DNA of 64,000 nucleotides from Clostridiales bacterium (GTDB taxonomy: Bacteria > Bacillota > Clostridia > Lachnospirales > Lachnospiraceae): contig JAJQAA010000014.1 of assembly GCA_021204045.1 (NCBI GenBank), positions 1 through 64,000 of the forward strand. The letters run 5' to 3'. Below the pieces are notes generated by a model. That model did no database searches and had not been told where the DNA came from. It worked only from the letters and a program-made list of their open reading frames with translations. This document shows, piece after piece, positions 26,450-35,329 of this stretch. Position 1 is the stretch's first letter. Every line of letters starts with the position of its first letter. Made by a program: the position numbers and the translations under genes.

Positions 26450-28243
26450 ATGCCGGAGAAGCGGATGTTGGAAGAGCGAAAATCAGGAAAACGGATGCCG
26501 GGGGAGCAGACGCCTGAGAAATGGGCATCAAAGAAGGAAACGCAGGAAGACCGGCAACGTGAGCTGACGGCCAGCCGTTTTATCGATCATTTGCAGAAGT
26601 CGGTGACGAAAAAGCTGGTTGTCTGGATTTTTCTGGCGGAGCTTTTGTTTATCGCGGCGATTCTCTTTATGACCTACAGCAATAACCGGACGAATGCCAG
26701 GACGAATCTGGAAATGCTGAAAGGGGTTTATCTGCAGCTTTATGAGCAGAGTACGGATTTTTTGGATTCCGGGGATACGATTGAGGCGTTTCGGAAAAAA
26801 TTGGAAAATCCCGATTCCCCGGAGTTTGAATACCATTTTAATCGTTTTAATTCCCGCAGTGTGGTCGAAAATGAAGTAATTCTGCTGGGGGCGGACCGGA
26901 AATTGATTGACGCCAGTTTTTCGGGAGATGAGTTGTCGGATTACCGGCTCAATTACTGTCAGGCGATCTGCTACAACGTAGAAAATTCCGCGTCGGAAGA
27001 CATCTATGTGGCGGTCTATTTTGATACCGGAAGTTATTCCGATTATCTGTTTGTCAAGTCGGTGTTTGATCATGGCCAGCTTCAGGGCTATATCAGCCTT
27101 TTCCTGATCGGCGCGGACTGGAATTTTTATCTTTCGGATGAAAATTACGACGGCGTGATCATTGATGAGCGATGCAATGTTATCTACCGCAGCAAGGCTG
27201 GTTTTGCCGATCGATCGGGCAAGTTTTACCCGCAGGAGGGGCAGGTCTGCACCTGCAATCACGAGCGCTATTGGATGGAGAGTGAATATCTGCCGGATTA
27301 CGGCGTGACAATTTATTCTCTGGTCTATTATCCGAATAACAACTGGCTTCTGATCGGCATGGCGCCGATATTGCTGATGGGCCTGCTCTGGTACTGCATG
27401 ACGCGGCAGATGAGCCGGACGATGGCGGAGCATAACGCGAGTCAGATCGGCTTTCTGGCGCGGGAAATCCGCAGGATCCAGGAGGGCGACACGCAGCATC
27501 GCATCCATATGGATACGAATGATGAATTCGATGAGGTCGCGCACCGTATCAACCGCATGCTGGACAGTGTGCAGGAACTGAATGAGCGCAACCTTGAGCT
27601 GAACACACTCAATTCGCGCCTGGAAATGGGACAGCTCGAGGCACAGCTGAATCCGCATTTTCTGTATAACACGCTGGAGATTATCCGCAATCTGGTGGTA
27701 ATGGACGCGGATGAGGCGGAGGAACTGATTGAAAAAATGGTACATATTCTGCGCTACAGTGTGAACAATACCCGTCGGGATATCGTATTGCGCGAGGAGA
27801 TGGAATATATAGAAGATTATCTTTATATCCAGAAGACGCGCTTTGGTGACCGTTTTGTATGCGAGATTGATCTGGACGAGGATTGCCAGAGTTGCATGAT
27901 TCCCAAATTGCTGCTGCAGCCGATCATTGAGAACAGCATCAAATATGGCTTCCGGGCAAAGACGGAGATTCGCGTAGAGATTTGCGGCCGTCTTGCGGAT
28001 GATCTGCTGCAGGTCACGGTTACGGACAACGGTCCAGACATGAAGCGTGAGGACGCAGCGGAGCTTTCGCAGTCGCTGAATAAAATGATGAGCGAGGGAG
28101 ACTCATTGGGGCTGCATAATATTTCACGAAGGATTTTTCTGCAGTATGGCGGTCGCAGTGCCGTTCAAATTGAGAGCGAGGAGGACAAGGGTTTCATCGT
28201 ACATCTGGCGATTGATCAGAGAAACGATATGCAGGAAGGGTGA
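26450..28243 (+). CDS. YesM-type sensor histidine kinase
   Basis: A 597-residue membrane sensor. After an unusual charged N-terminal tail of about 50 residues, rich in repeated KR/E and Pro, come a first membrane helix (about 63-82), an extracellular sensing domain (about 83-300), a second helix (about 301-322), HAMP (about 325-385) and a His_kinase-type domain with His403 in QLNPHFLYNTLE. The N-box is QPIIENSIKYGF and the G-box LGLHNISRRI. The start at 26450 is 12 bases after the preceding gene. It pairs with the regulator seven bases downstream and is placed just before an ABC importer, the usual arrangement for control of substrate uptake. Confidence 0.93.
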   Translation: MPEKRMLEERKSGKRMPGEQTPEKWASKKETQEDRQRELTASRFIDHLQKSVTKKLVVWIFLAELLFIAAILFMTYSNNRTNARTNLEMLKGVYLQLYEQSTDFLDSGDTIEAFRKKLENPDSPEFEYHFNRFNSRSVVENEVILLGADRKLIDASFSGDELSDYRLNYCQAICYNVENSASEDIYVAVYFDTGSYSDYLFVKSVFDHGQLQGYISLFLIGADWNFYLSDENYDGVIIDERCNVIYRSKAGFADRSGKFYPQEGQVCTCNHERYWMESEYLPDYGVTIYSLVYYPNNNWLLIGMAPILLMGLLWYCMTRQMSRTMAEHNASQIGFLAREIRRIQEGDTQHRIHMDTNDEFDEVAHRINRMLDSVQELNERNLELNTLNSRLEMGQLEAQLNPHFLYNTLEIIRNLVVMDADEAEELIEKMVHILRYSVNNTRRDIVLREEMEYIEDYLYIQKTRFGDRFVCEIDLDEDCQSCMIPKLLLQPIIENSIKYGFRAKTEIRVEICGRLADDLLQVTVTDNGPDMKREDAAELSQSLNKMMSEGDSLGLHNISRRIFLQYGGRSAVQIESEEDKGFIVHLAIDQRNDMQEG

Positions 28244-28249
28244 GAAGAA

Positions 28250-29023
28250 TTGTATAAGGTTGCTGTGATGGAAGACGAGGAGATTATCCGCAAGGGGCTG
28301 CTTTTTTCCGTTCCCTGGGCGGAGCTGGACTGTACGGTGGTGGCGGACTGCGCGGACGGCGAGAAGGGGATGCAGGCGATCCGCGAGCATAAACCGGATA
28401 TTGTGATTACCGATATCAACATGCCGGTTGTGGACGGCCTGGAAATGATCCGCCGGACCTGTGAGGAACAGGAATATTCGGCAATCATCATTTCGGGCTA
28501 CTCGGATTTTGAGTACGCGCAGACAGCGATCCGTTATGGTGTACTCGGCTATCTGTTAAAGCCGATTCAGAAAGCGGAGCTGCGCGAAGCGATTGAGCGG
28601 GCCTGCCGGGAGTGCGCGAAACGGGCTGCCTATCAGAACCACAGCAAGCTGCCGACGCAGTTAAAAGAGCAGTTCCTTGCGGAAAATCCGATGGATTACC
28701 GCGGGGATGACCGGCTGGTGCAGCAGATGCTGGATTTTGTCCATGATAATTACAGCCGCAAAATTCTTATGAGCGATCTGGAAAATGCCCTGAATTACAG
28801 CGATACCTTCCTGAACAAAAAATTTAAGGAAGCGATGGGCACCACCTTTATGGAATATGTAAACCGCTACCGCATTCATCAGGCGATCCGCATGATGACG
28901 GAGGAAGGGCTTTCCGTACAGGAGACGGCCTGGCGCTGCGGTATCGGTGAGTACAAATATTTCCGCACGGTGTTCAAAAAGTATCTTGGTTGCAGCCCGA
29001 AGGAGTTTCTGGCGGCGCGTTGA
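28250..29023 (+). CDS. YesN-type response regulator with AraC DNA-binding domain
   Basis: 257 residues: receiver domain with phospho-acceptor Asp55 (VITDINMP), Asp9 in the acidic pocket and Lys in LLKPIQKAEL, then two helix-turn-helix motifs of the AraC family in the last 100 residues (SDTFLNKKFKEAMGTTF, VQETAWRCGIGEYKYF). It starts with TTG at 28250 behind GAAGGGTGAGAAG. A strong terminator follows, so the two-component pair and the ABC importer are separate transcripts, with the importer as the likely target. Confidence 0.94.
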   Translation: MYKVAVMEDEEIIRKGLLFSVPWAELDCTVVADCADGEKGMQAIREHKPDIVITDINMPVVDGLEMIRRTCEEQEYSAIIISGYSDFEYAQTAIRYGVLGYLLKPIQKAELREAIERACRECAKRAAYQNHSKLPTQLKEQFLAENPMDYRGDDRLVQQMLDFVHDNYSRKILMSDLENALNYSDTFLNKKFKEAMGTTFMEYVNRYRIHQAIRMMTEEGLSVQETAWRCGIGEYKYFRTVFKKYLGCSPKEFLAAR

Positions 29024-29083
29024 GGGAATGGAATTGACGAACCGCCCTGGACGGTGCGCAGGTCGTTTGACAGAACACATTGA

Positions 29084-29145
29084 GGCAAAAATACCAATTA
29101 CGAAAAAAAGATTTTCGTGAGTTTGGTATTTTTGCCTTTTGTTTT
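29084..29145 (+). terminator. Strong terminator of the two-component operon
   Basis: A perfect 14-bp stem (GGCAAAAATACCAA at 29084-29097 with TTGGTATTTTTGCC at 29123-29136) encloses a second small stem CGAAAA/TTTTCG and is followed by a T-rich run. It can act in one direction clearly. Confidence 0.92.
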
Positions 29146-29256
29146 TTATTTTTGGTTTTATGGGAAAGAAAATTATTTTAAAATCTAGACAATACAAAGA
29201 ATATTTTCGTTAAAATTTTGTTGAAATCAAACAGACGTGTAAGGGGGAGAGGGAAG

Positions 29257-30402
29257 ATGAGCGTTGAGATCAGTATTCGCCACGCTTTAAAAAAATATGG
29301 CGCGGTAACGGTTATCCCGGATCTGTCGCTGAAAATCAATAACGGGGAGTTTTTTACCCTTCTGGGGCCGTCGGGCTGCGGCAAGACGACGCTGCTTCGC
29401 ATGATTGCCGGATTTAACTCGATTGAGGGTGGCGAGTTTTTATTTAACGACGTTAAGATCAACAACATGGACCCGGGGAAACGCAACATCGGTATGGTCT
29501 TCCAGAATTACGCGATCTTTCCCAATATGACCGTGCGCAAAAACGTGGAGTTCGGTTTGAAAAACCGTGGCGTGGACAAAGAGACCGTGCAGCGGGAGAC
29601 GGATAAATTTTTAAAGCTCGTCCATGTGGACGAATACGCCGACCGGATGCCGGAGCGGCTTTCCGGCGGACAGCAGCAGCGTGTGGCGCTGGCGAGGGCT
29701 CTGGTGATCCGCCCGGACGTGCTGCTGATGGATGAACCGCTCTCTAACCTGGACGCGAAGCTGCGAGTGGAGATGCGAACCGTGATCAAAAACATTCAGC
29801 ATGACGTTGGCATCACGACGGTCTATGTCACGCATGACCAGGAGGAGGCTATGGCGGTTTCTGACCGCATCGCGGTCATGAAGGACGGCGTTATCCGTCA
29901 TTGCGGCAGACCAAAGAATATTTACCAGCGTCCGGCAGATCTGTTTGTGGCGACCTTTATCGGCAAGTCCAATCTGCTGAAGGCGAAGCTGGAAACGGCG
30001 GAGGGCGGCTGGACCGTGGTATTTGGCAATGGCTACCGGGTGAAATTTGACAATCTTGTCGCCGGAACCGCGCCGCAGGAGGTCACGGTATCGGCGCGGC
30101 CGGAGGAATTGCATATTCACAAGACGGCGGAAGGGCTTCCGGGAATCCGTGCGACCGTGCACGACAGCGTTTTCCTCGGGCTGAACACGCATTATTTTGT
30201 CGAGCTGGAGACCGGAGAGAAAGCGGAAATCATTCAGGAGTCGGAGGTGGACGATATCATCCAGCCGGGAACGGATATTCTGCTGACGCTGAATGAAAAG
30301 AAGGCAAATCTGTTCAGCACGGAGACGTCGCTGAGCCTGATGGACGGCGTGCAGAGCCAGGTAGAGTTACCCAAAACGGGAGCGCGGGAGGAGGCGGATT
30401 GA
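29257..30402 (+). CDS. ABC importer ATPase (FbpC/PotA/AfuC type)
   Basis: 381 residues with Walker A GPSGCGKTT at 37-45, signature LSGGQQQRVALARAL near 135, Walker B LLMDEPLSNLDAK, the switch His in VTHDQEEAM, and a C-terminal TOBE-like domain. It energises uptake by the permease and binding protein encoded next. The ATG at 29257 follows a GGGGGAGAGGGAAG stretch; an upstream TTG at 29218 is not supported. Subfamily assignment cannot separate iron(III), phosphonate and sugar-phosphate importers. It overlaps the permease start region. Confidence 0.9.
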   Translation: MSVEISIRHALKKYGAVTVIPDLSLKINNGEFFTLLGPSGCGKTTLLRMIAGFNSIEGGEFLFNDVKINNMDPGKRNIGMVFQNYAIFPNMTVRKNVEFGLKNRGVDKETVQRETDKFLKLVHVDEYADRMPERLSGGQQQRVALARALVIRPDVLLMDEPLSNLDAKLRVEMRTVIKNIQHDVGITTVYVTHDQEEAMAVSDRIAVMKDGVIRHCGRPKNIYQRPADLFVATFIGKSNLLKAKLETAEGGWTVVFGNGYRVKFDNLVAGTAPQEVTVSARPEELHIHKTAEGLPGIRATVHDSVFLGLNTHYFVELETGEKAEIIQESEVDDIIQPGTDILLTLNEKKANLFSTETSLSLMDGVQSQVELPKTGAREEAD

Positions 30403-30404
30403 CA

Positions 30405-32051
30405 ATGAGCCTGAAAAAGAGACGGGATGGCTGGACGTTGGTTTCGATCCTGCTGATGCTGATATTTTTGATTTTCCTGGTCTGGCCGATCGCGAATCTG
30501 CTTAAAGAAGCGGTGATCAAGGACGGGCAGTTTTCCCTGGACGCGTTTGAGACATTCTTTGGTAAGACTTATTATTACGGATCGATTTTTAACAGCGTTA
30601 AGATCGGCGTGTCCGTGATGGTGGTCAGCCTGCTGCTCGGCATTCCGTTTGCTTACTTTTATTCGTTTTACCGGCTGCGCGGGCGTCAGGTGCTGTTTGT
30701 TCTCTGTTTGCTGGGCACGATGTCGGCGCCGTTTCTGGGAGCGTACGCGTGGATTCTGCTGATGGGCAATTCTGGGCTGGTGACGACCATGCTCAAATCG
30801 ATTGGCATTAAGGGGCTGACGATTTACGGATTTGGCGGCATTGTGTTTGTGCAGTCTCTGAAGCTGTTTCCGCTGGTGGTCATTTATATGAACGGCGCGT
30901 TCCGGGACATTGACAACTCGCTGCTCGAGGCGGCGGAGAGCATGAACTGCACAGGGATGAAACGCTTCTTCCAGGTTATCATGTCGCTGACGATGCCGAC
31001 GATTCTGGCGGCGGCGTTGCTTGTATTCATGCGTTCCTTCGCGGATTTCGGCACGCCGGTGCTGATCGGGCGCGGCTATTCTACTTTTCCGGTGCTGATT
31101 TACAATCAGTACCTCGGTGAGAACGGCGCGGACTATCATTTTGCGGCGGCGATCAGCGTGATCGCGGTGATTGTGACGGCGGTGATTTTCATTATCCAGA
31201 AGCTGGCGACAAATCACTTCAAATTTACGATTAACGCGCTGCACCCGGTGGAACCGAAGGAGGTTCACGGGATTAAAAGCTTTCTGATGCATGTGTTCTG
31301 CTATCTGACGGTCGGCGTGGCGCTGCTGCCGCAGCTTTACATTATCAACATGTCGTTCCGCAATTACAATAACAGCGTGCTGCAGCCGGGTTATTCGCTC
31401 GTAAACTATAAAAAAGCGGTTGAAAAGATGCTGTTCCGCTCGATTGGAAACACGTTGATTGTCAGCTTTGTGACCCTGGCGATCATTGTCGTGATCGCGG
31501 TGCTGATTGCCTATCTGGTGGTGCGCCGCAGCAACGCGTTCAACAACGCGATTGATGTGATTTCCATGCTGCCCTACATCATGCCGGGCGCTGTCATTGG
31601 TATCTCGCTGATCATCACATTCAGTCGTAAGCCGTTTTCACTGACCGGAACATTGCTGATCATGATAATCGCGCTGACGATACGGCGAATGCCGTTTACC
31701 AGCCGCTCGGCGACGGCGGCGATGATGAAGATCCCGATCAGCATCGAGGAGGCGGCGATCAGTCTCGGCGCCTCGAAGGCGAAATCCTTTGTACGGATCA
31801 CGGTGCCGATGATGGCGAGCGGGATTATCTCCGGCGCGATTTTAAGCTGGGTGTCGATCATCACGGAGATGTCCTCCGGCGTGATTTTGTACAACAACCG
31901 CACGATCACGCTGACGATCAGCACCTATTCGGCGATCACAAGCGGTATCTACGGGGTGGCGGCGGTGTTCGCGACGATCACCACGTTGTTCACGATTATC
32001 TGTCTTGTCCTTTATCTGCGGGTGACGAAGGCGGAGGATATTCAGGTATAA
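30405..32051 (+). CDS. ABC importer permease, fused two-domain FbpB/AfuB type
   Basis: A 548-residue permease made of two MetI-like halves, each with about six membrane helices and a coupling EAA loop (LLEAAESMNCTGMKRFF near residue 175, IEEAAISLGASKAKSF near 455). This fused form is typical of Fbp/Afu/Sfu iron or sugar-phosphate importers. The frame begins with TTG at 30399, but the ATG at 30405 is better spaced from GGGAGGAGG. It starts within a few bases of the ATPase stop. Confidence 0.9.
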   Translation: MSLKKRRDGWTLVSILLMLIFLIFLVWPIANLLKEAVIKDGQFSLDAFETFFGKTYYYGSIFNSVKIGVSVMVVSLLLGIPFAYFYSFYRLRGRQVLFVLCLLGTMSAPFLGAYAWILLMGNSGLVTTMLKSIGIKGLTIYGFGGIVFVQSLKLFPLVVIYMNGAFRDIDNSLLEAAESMNCTGMKRFFQVIMSLTMPTILAAALLVFMRSFADFGTPVLIGRGYSTFPVLIYNQYLGENGADYHFAAAISVIAVIVTAVIFIIQKLATNHFKFTINALHPVEPKEVHGIKSFLMHVFCYLTVGVALLPQLYIINMSFRNYNNSVLQPGYSLVNYKKAVEKMLFRSIGNTLIVSFVTLAIIVVIAVLIAYLVVRRSNAFNNAIDVISMLPYIMPGAVIGISLIITFSRKPFSLTGTLLIMIIALTIRRMPFTSRSATAAMMKIPISIEEAAISLGASKAKSFVRITVPMMASGIISGAILSWVSIITEMSSGVILYNNRTITLTISTYSAITSGIYGVAAVFATITTLFTIICLVLYLRVTKAEDIQV

Positions 32052-32091
32052 TCCTGTAACTTTATCATTCTACAACCCTATTATCCTGTGA

Positions 32092-32115
32092 TGAATGGGC
32101 CCTTGCGGCCATTCA
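32092..32115 (+). other. Intercistronic hairpin between permease and binding protein
   Basis: TGAATGG pairs with CCATTCA around a G+C-rich loop, followed by AGATAAAAAA. In importer operons such hairpins often stabilise or partly terminate the mRNA so that the binding protein is made in excess. That role is inference. Confidence 0.5.
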
Positions 32116-32150
32116 GATAAAAAATCTATCATTAAAAAAGGAGGTTACTT

Positions 32151-33293
32151 ATGAAAAAAAGATTGTTATGTGCGGGTTTGTCAGCGGTAATGGCACTCTC
32201 TCTGGCCGCGTGCGGCGGTTCTTCAAGCACATCCACGACGGCGGCTGCGATGACCGCGGCGGCAACTGAGGCTGCGACGGAAACGGCTGCACAGACCGAA
32301 GCGGAAGCTGAGACGGAGGCCGCGGGCGAGGAGCGTCCGGCCTATGTGCGGGGTGAGGATGAGATCACCGGGACGATCACCATCTACACGACGATGGAAG
32401 AGACGCAGCAGGAGGCTCTGCTCGGGCTGTGGAACAAGTATTATCCGAACTGCAAGGTGGAGATTCAGGCGGACTCGGTCGGCACGCTGGCTACCCGTAT
32501 CCGCGGCGATGAGTCCTGCGACGCGGATGTCGTAATCGGCGGCATGTTCGCGGCGGATGGCGAAACCTATCATGACATTCTCCAGCCTTATGTTTCTGTG
32601 ATTGATGATGAGCAGCTTTATCATGACGAGTCCGGCTATTATACCTTCTATGATGTACAGGTAATGTGCCTGGTTGTCAATCCGGAGCTGCGCGATGAGC
32701 TGGGAATCGAGATCAACGGCTATGAGGATCTTCTGAATCCGGAACTGAAAGGGAAAATTATCCTTGCCGCCCCGGACTCCACGTCCTCCGGCTGGCGTCA
32801 GCTGCAGACGATTCTGGCGACGATGGGCGACAGCTTCGACGATGAGAAGGGCTGGGATTACATCAAACAGCTGATCCCGTCCAGCTTCAGCACCACTTCC
32901 TCCAAGGATGTCTACAACCTGGTTATCAATGGCGAGTATGTGGTTGGCCTTTCTTACGAGTCCACGGTTGCCGCTCTGATCAAGGACGGCGCGCAGGTTG
33001 AGTGCGTGTACATGGAAGAGGGCAATACCGCGATGGCCGGCGGCGCCGCTATCGTCAAGGACGCTCCGAACCTTCCGGCGGCGCAGGCGATGATCGATCT
33101 GCTTGCTTCCGCGGAGTTCCAGAACATCCGTGCCGCGGAATCTTCCGGACGTGGTTCCAACGGCAATGTTGATCTGCAGGATCTGCCGGCGGACGACACG
33201 CTGAATCTGATCGATCTCGATTATGATTATCTGCGCGACCACAAGGAAGACATCTGCACCAAGTGGAATGATCTGTGGGCAGAGTTGAACTAA
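32151..33293 (+). CDS. ABC importer substrate-binding lipoprotein (FbpA/AfuA type)
   Basis: A 380-residue lipoprotein with lipobox LAAC (Cys21), then an Ala/Thr/Glu-rich linker to about residue 65 and a type 2 periplasmic-binding fold (TITIYTTMEETQQEALLGLW onward). The tyrosine pair that holds iron in FbpA is not evident; instead there are Ser/Thr-rich segments (APDSTSSGW, FSTTSSKD), more like the anion-binding members such as AfuA or phosphonate proteins. The substrate is therefore unsettled: phosphorylated sugar or phosphonate are as likely as iron. AAGGAGG before ATG 32151; a terminator follows. Confidence 0.85.
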   Translation: MKKRLLCAGLSAVMALSLAACGGSSSTSTTAAAMTAAATEAATETAAQTEAEAETEAAGEERPAYVRGEDEITGTITIYTTMEETQQEALLGLWNKYYPNCKVEIQADSVGTLATRIRGDESCDADVVIGGMFAADGETYHDILQPYVSVIDDEQLYHDESGYYTFYDVQVMCLVVNPELRDELGIEINGYEDLLNPELKGKIILAAPDSTSSGWRQLQTILATMGDSFDDEKGWDYIKQLIPSSFSTTSSKDVYNLVINGEYVVGLSYESTVAALIKDGAQVECVYMEEGNTAMAGGAAIVKDAPNLPAAQAMIDLLASAEFQNIRAAESSGRGSNGNVDLQDLPADDTLNLIDLDYDYLRDHKEDICTKWNDLWAELN

Positions 33294-33347
33294 TTGAAGT
33301 GTTTCAATGGCGTTTCTGAACGAAACGTGAAGAGGATTCTGTTTGTG

Positions 33348-33377
33348 CCCGGGCGGCCGTGAGGCTGCCCGGGTTTT
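33348..33377 (+). terminator. Terminator of the ABC importer operon
   Basis: CCCGGGC-G-GCC pairs with GGC-T-GCCCGGG around GTGA, followed by TTTTC. It closes the importer operon. Confidence 0.85.
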
Positions 33378-33445
33378 CGGCTGTCTCAGCGCCCGGTCTT
33401 TGGCATGTCCGGTTTTACTCTTTCACGTGGTTTCCTGATTTTTGC

Positions 33446-33474
33446 TTGCTATTTCCTGTGTCTTATGTTATAGT
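33446..33474 (+). promoter_or_regulatory. Promoter of the BCCT gene
   Basis: TTGCTA at 33446-33451 and TATAGT at 33469-33474 are 17 bases apart. The leader to the ATG at 33544 is about 65 bases. Confidence 0.6.
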
Positions 33475-33543
33475 GTTCAATATCGATGAAAAATTACAAA
33501 AATTGAACATTATAATAATGAAAATGAATGCAGGAGGTTTCTG

Positions 33544-35109
33544 ATGAAAAAGAGTGATGATACAACTTCATTGTCCGGCCAGCTGGATCTGCTGATCACG
33601 ATTCTTCCGTTTTTCTGTATCGTGGCTCTTTGCGCACTGTTTGTGGTAAGCCCGGAGTTTTCCACGCGGCTGCTGGGCGCTGTGCGCACGTTTCTCGGGG
33701 ATGAGCTGGGCAGCTATTATCTGCTGATTGGCTTTGGCTTTTTTCTGTGCTCCCTGTATCTGGCGTTTTCCCGCTACGGTTCGATCCGGCTTGGTGAGAT
33801 GGAAAAACCGCAGTATTCCGGTTTCCGCTGGGGAGCGATGATGTTCACGGCCGGATTGGCGGCGGACATTCTTTTTTATTCGCTCTGCGAATGGATGCTT
33901 TACGCGAATGAGCCACACATTGAGGAGATGGGCGGAATTCAGGACTGGGCCTCGACTTATCCGCTGTTTCACTGGGGACCGACGCCGTGGGCCTTTTATC
34001 TGGTGTTGTCGGTTGCTTTCGGCTTTATGATCCATGTTCGCAAGCGCAATAAGCAGAAGTATTCCGAGGCCTGCCGTGCCATGCTCGGCGGGCGCACGGA
34101 CGGCTGGGCCGGTCGGTTGATCGATCTGATCGCGGTGTTTGCGCTGTTAGCGGGTACGGCGACGACGTTTTCGCTGGCCACGCCGCTGCTGTCCATGGCG
34201 ATCAGCCGCGTAACCGGACTCGTGGCTTCGACACAACTGACGATTGTTATTCTGCTGGTGGTCTGCGCGATTTATACGACATCCTCCTATTTCGGTATAC
34301 GCGGCATTCAGCTGTCGGCCTCCTGCTGCATGTATCTGTATTTTGGTCTGGTTGTCTATGTTTTCCTGTTTGGCGGCGAGATGCGCTATATCCTGGAGAC
34401 CGGCATCAGTGCCCTCGGGAACCTGGCGCAGAATTTTATTGTTCTCTCGACCTGGACAGACCCGCTGCGCACGTCCTCATTCCCGCAGAACTGGACGATA
34501 TTTTACTGGGCTTACTGGATGGTATGGTGTGTGGCGACGCCGTTTTTCATCGGTTCGATCAGCAAGGGCCGTACGGTTCGGCAGGTCGTGCTGGGCGGAT
34601 ATGCGTTCGGCCTTTCGAGCACGTTCACCTCGTTTATTGTCCTGGGCAACTACGGACTTGGCCTGCAGATGCACGGCCGTCTGGATCTTCTGGGCGCGTA
34701 CGCCGCTGACGGCGATCTCTACGGGGCAATCATTTCGCTGCTGGGACAGCTGCCGCTGCCCGGTCTGGTGCTGGTGCTGCTGATACTCTGTATGTTTACA
34801 CTTTACTCAACCTCATTTGATTCCATCACGATGGTGGCTTCGTCGTATTCCTACAAAAAGCTGGATCATGACGGAGAACCGGACCGTCGCGTGCGCCTGT
34901 TCTGGGCGGTTTTGCTGATCCTGCTGCCGCTGGCACTGATTTTTTCGGAAAATTCGATGACAAATCTGCAGACCGTATCGATTATCGCGGCATTTCCGAT
35001 CGGCATCATCATCCTGATGATTGTCGCCAGCTTCTTCAAAGACGCGGGAGCGTATCTGGAGGAGCAGAGAAAGCAGGAAAACGAAAAAAATGAAACGAAG
35101 AATAATTGA
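33544..35109 (+). CDS. BCCT-family betaine/choline/carnitine transporter
   Basis: A 521-residue membrane protein with about twelve hydrophobic helices. The family blocks are present: HWGPTPWAFY (helix 4), the aromatic substrate box on helix 8 (FYWAYWMVWCVATPFF) and the following basic GSISKGRTVRQ. The N-terminal ~15 and C-terminal ~20 residues are charged and cytoplasmic. Substrate type (betaine, choline, carnitine) and coupling ion cannot be told from motifs alone. The start at 33544 follows AGGAGGTTTCTG. It appears to be a single-gene unit with its own promoter. Confidence 0.93.
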   Translation: MKKSDDTTSLSGQLDLLITILPFFCIVALCALFVVSPEFSTRLLGAVRTFLGDELGSYYLLIGFGFFLCSLYLAFSRYGSIRLGEMEKPQYSGFRWGAMMFTAGLAADILFYSLCEWMLYANEPHIEEMGGIQDWASTYPLFHWGPTPWAFYLVLSVAFGFMIHVRKRNKQKYSEACRAMLGGRTDGWAGRLIDLIAVFALLAGTATTFSLATPLLSMAISRVTGLVASTQLTIVILLVVCAIYTTSSYFGIRGIQLSASCCMYLYFGLVVYVFLFGGEMRYILETGISALGNLAQNFIVLSTWTDPLRTSSFPQNWTIFYWAYWMVWCVATPFFIGSISKGRTVRQVVLGGYAFGLSSTFTSFIVLGNYGLGLQMHGRLDLLGAYAADGDLYGAIISLLGQLPLPGLVLVLLILCMFTLYSTSFDSITMVASSYSYKKLDHDGEPDRRVRLFWAVLLILLPLALIFSENSMTNLQTVSIIAAFPIGIIILMIVASFFKDAGAYLEEQRKQENEKNETKNN

Positions 35110-35158
35110 AGATTTTCTGACGATTGACGAAAGCCCCTACAAAAAAAGAAATTGGTAT

Positions 35159-35295
35159 GGTATACTGTGAGCACTTAGCGAAGCGGAGCCACAGGCGAAC
35201 GCTGAGGTTAGTGCGAACGTACACCTGCCCACTTAGCGAAACCGAGCTGAAGGCGAAGGTTGAGGTTAGTGGGCAGGTATACTGTGAGCACTTAG
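35159..35295. repeat. Palindromic intergenic repeat, two related hairpins
   Basis: A 20-base direct repeat (GGTATACTGTGAGCACTTAG) stands at 35159-35178 and 35276-35295. Between and including them are two related units of the form CACTTAGCGAA...AGGCGAA...GAGGTTAGTG. The second forms a long imperfect hairpin at 35219-35283, with GTACACCTGCCCACT pairing with AGTGGGCAGGTATAC. It fills the gap between the BCCT and the metallo-beta-lactamase genes and encodes nothing credible. Confidence 0.85.
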
Positions 35296-35329
35296 AACAT
35301 CGAATGAAAATCAAGAAGGAGCAAGATTT

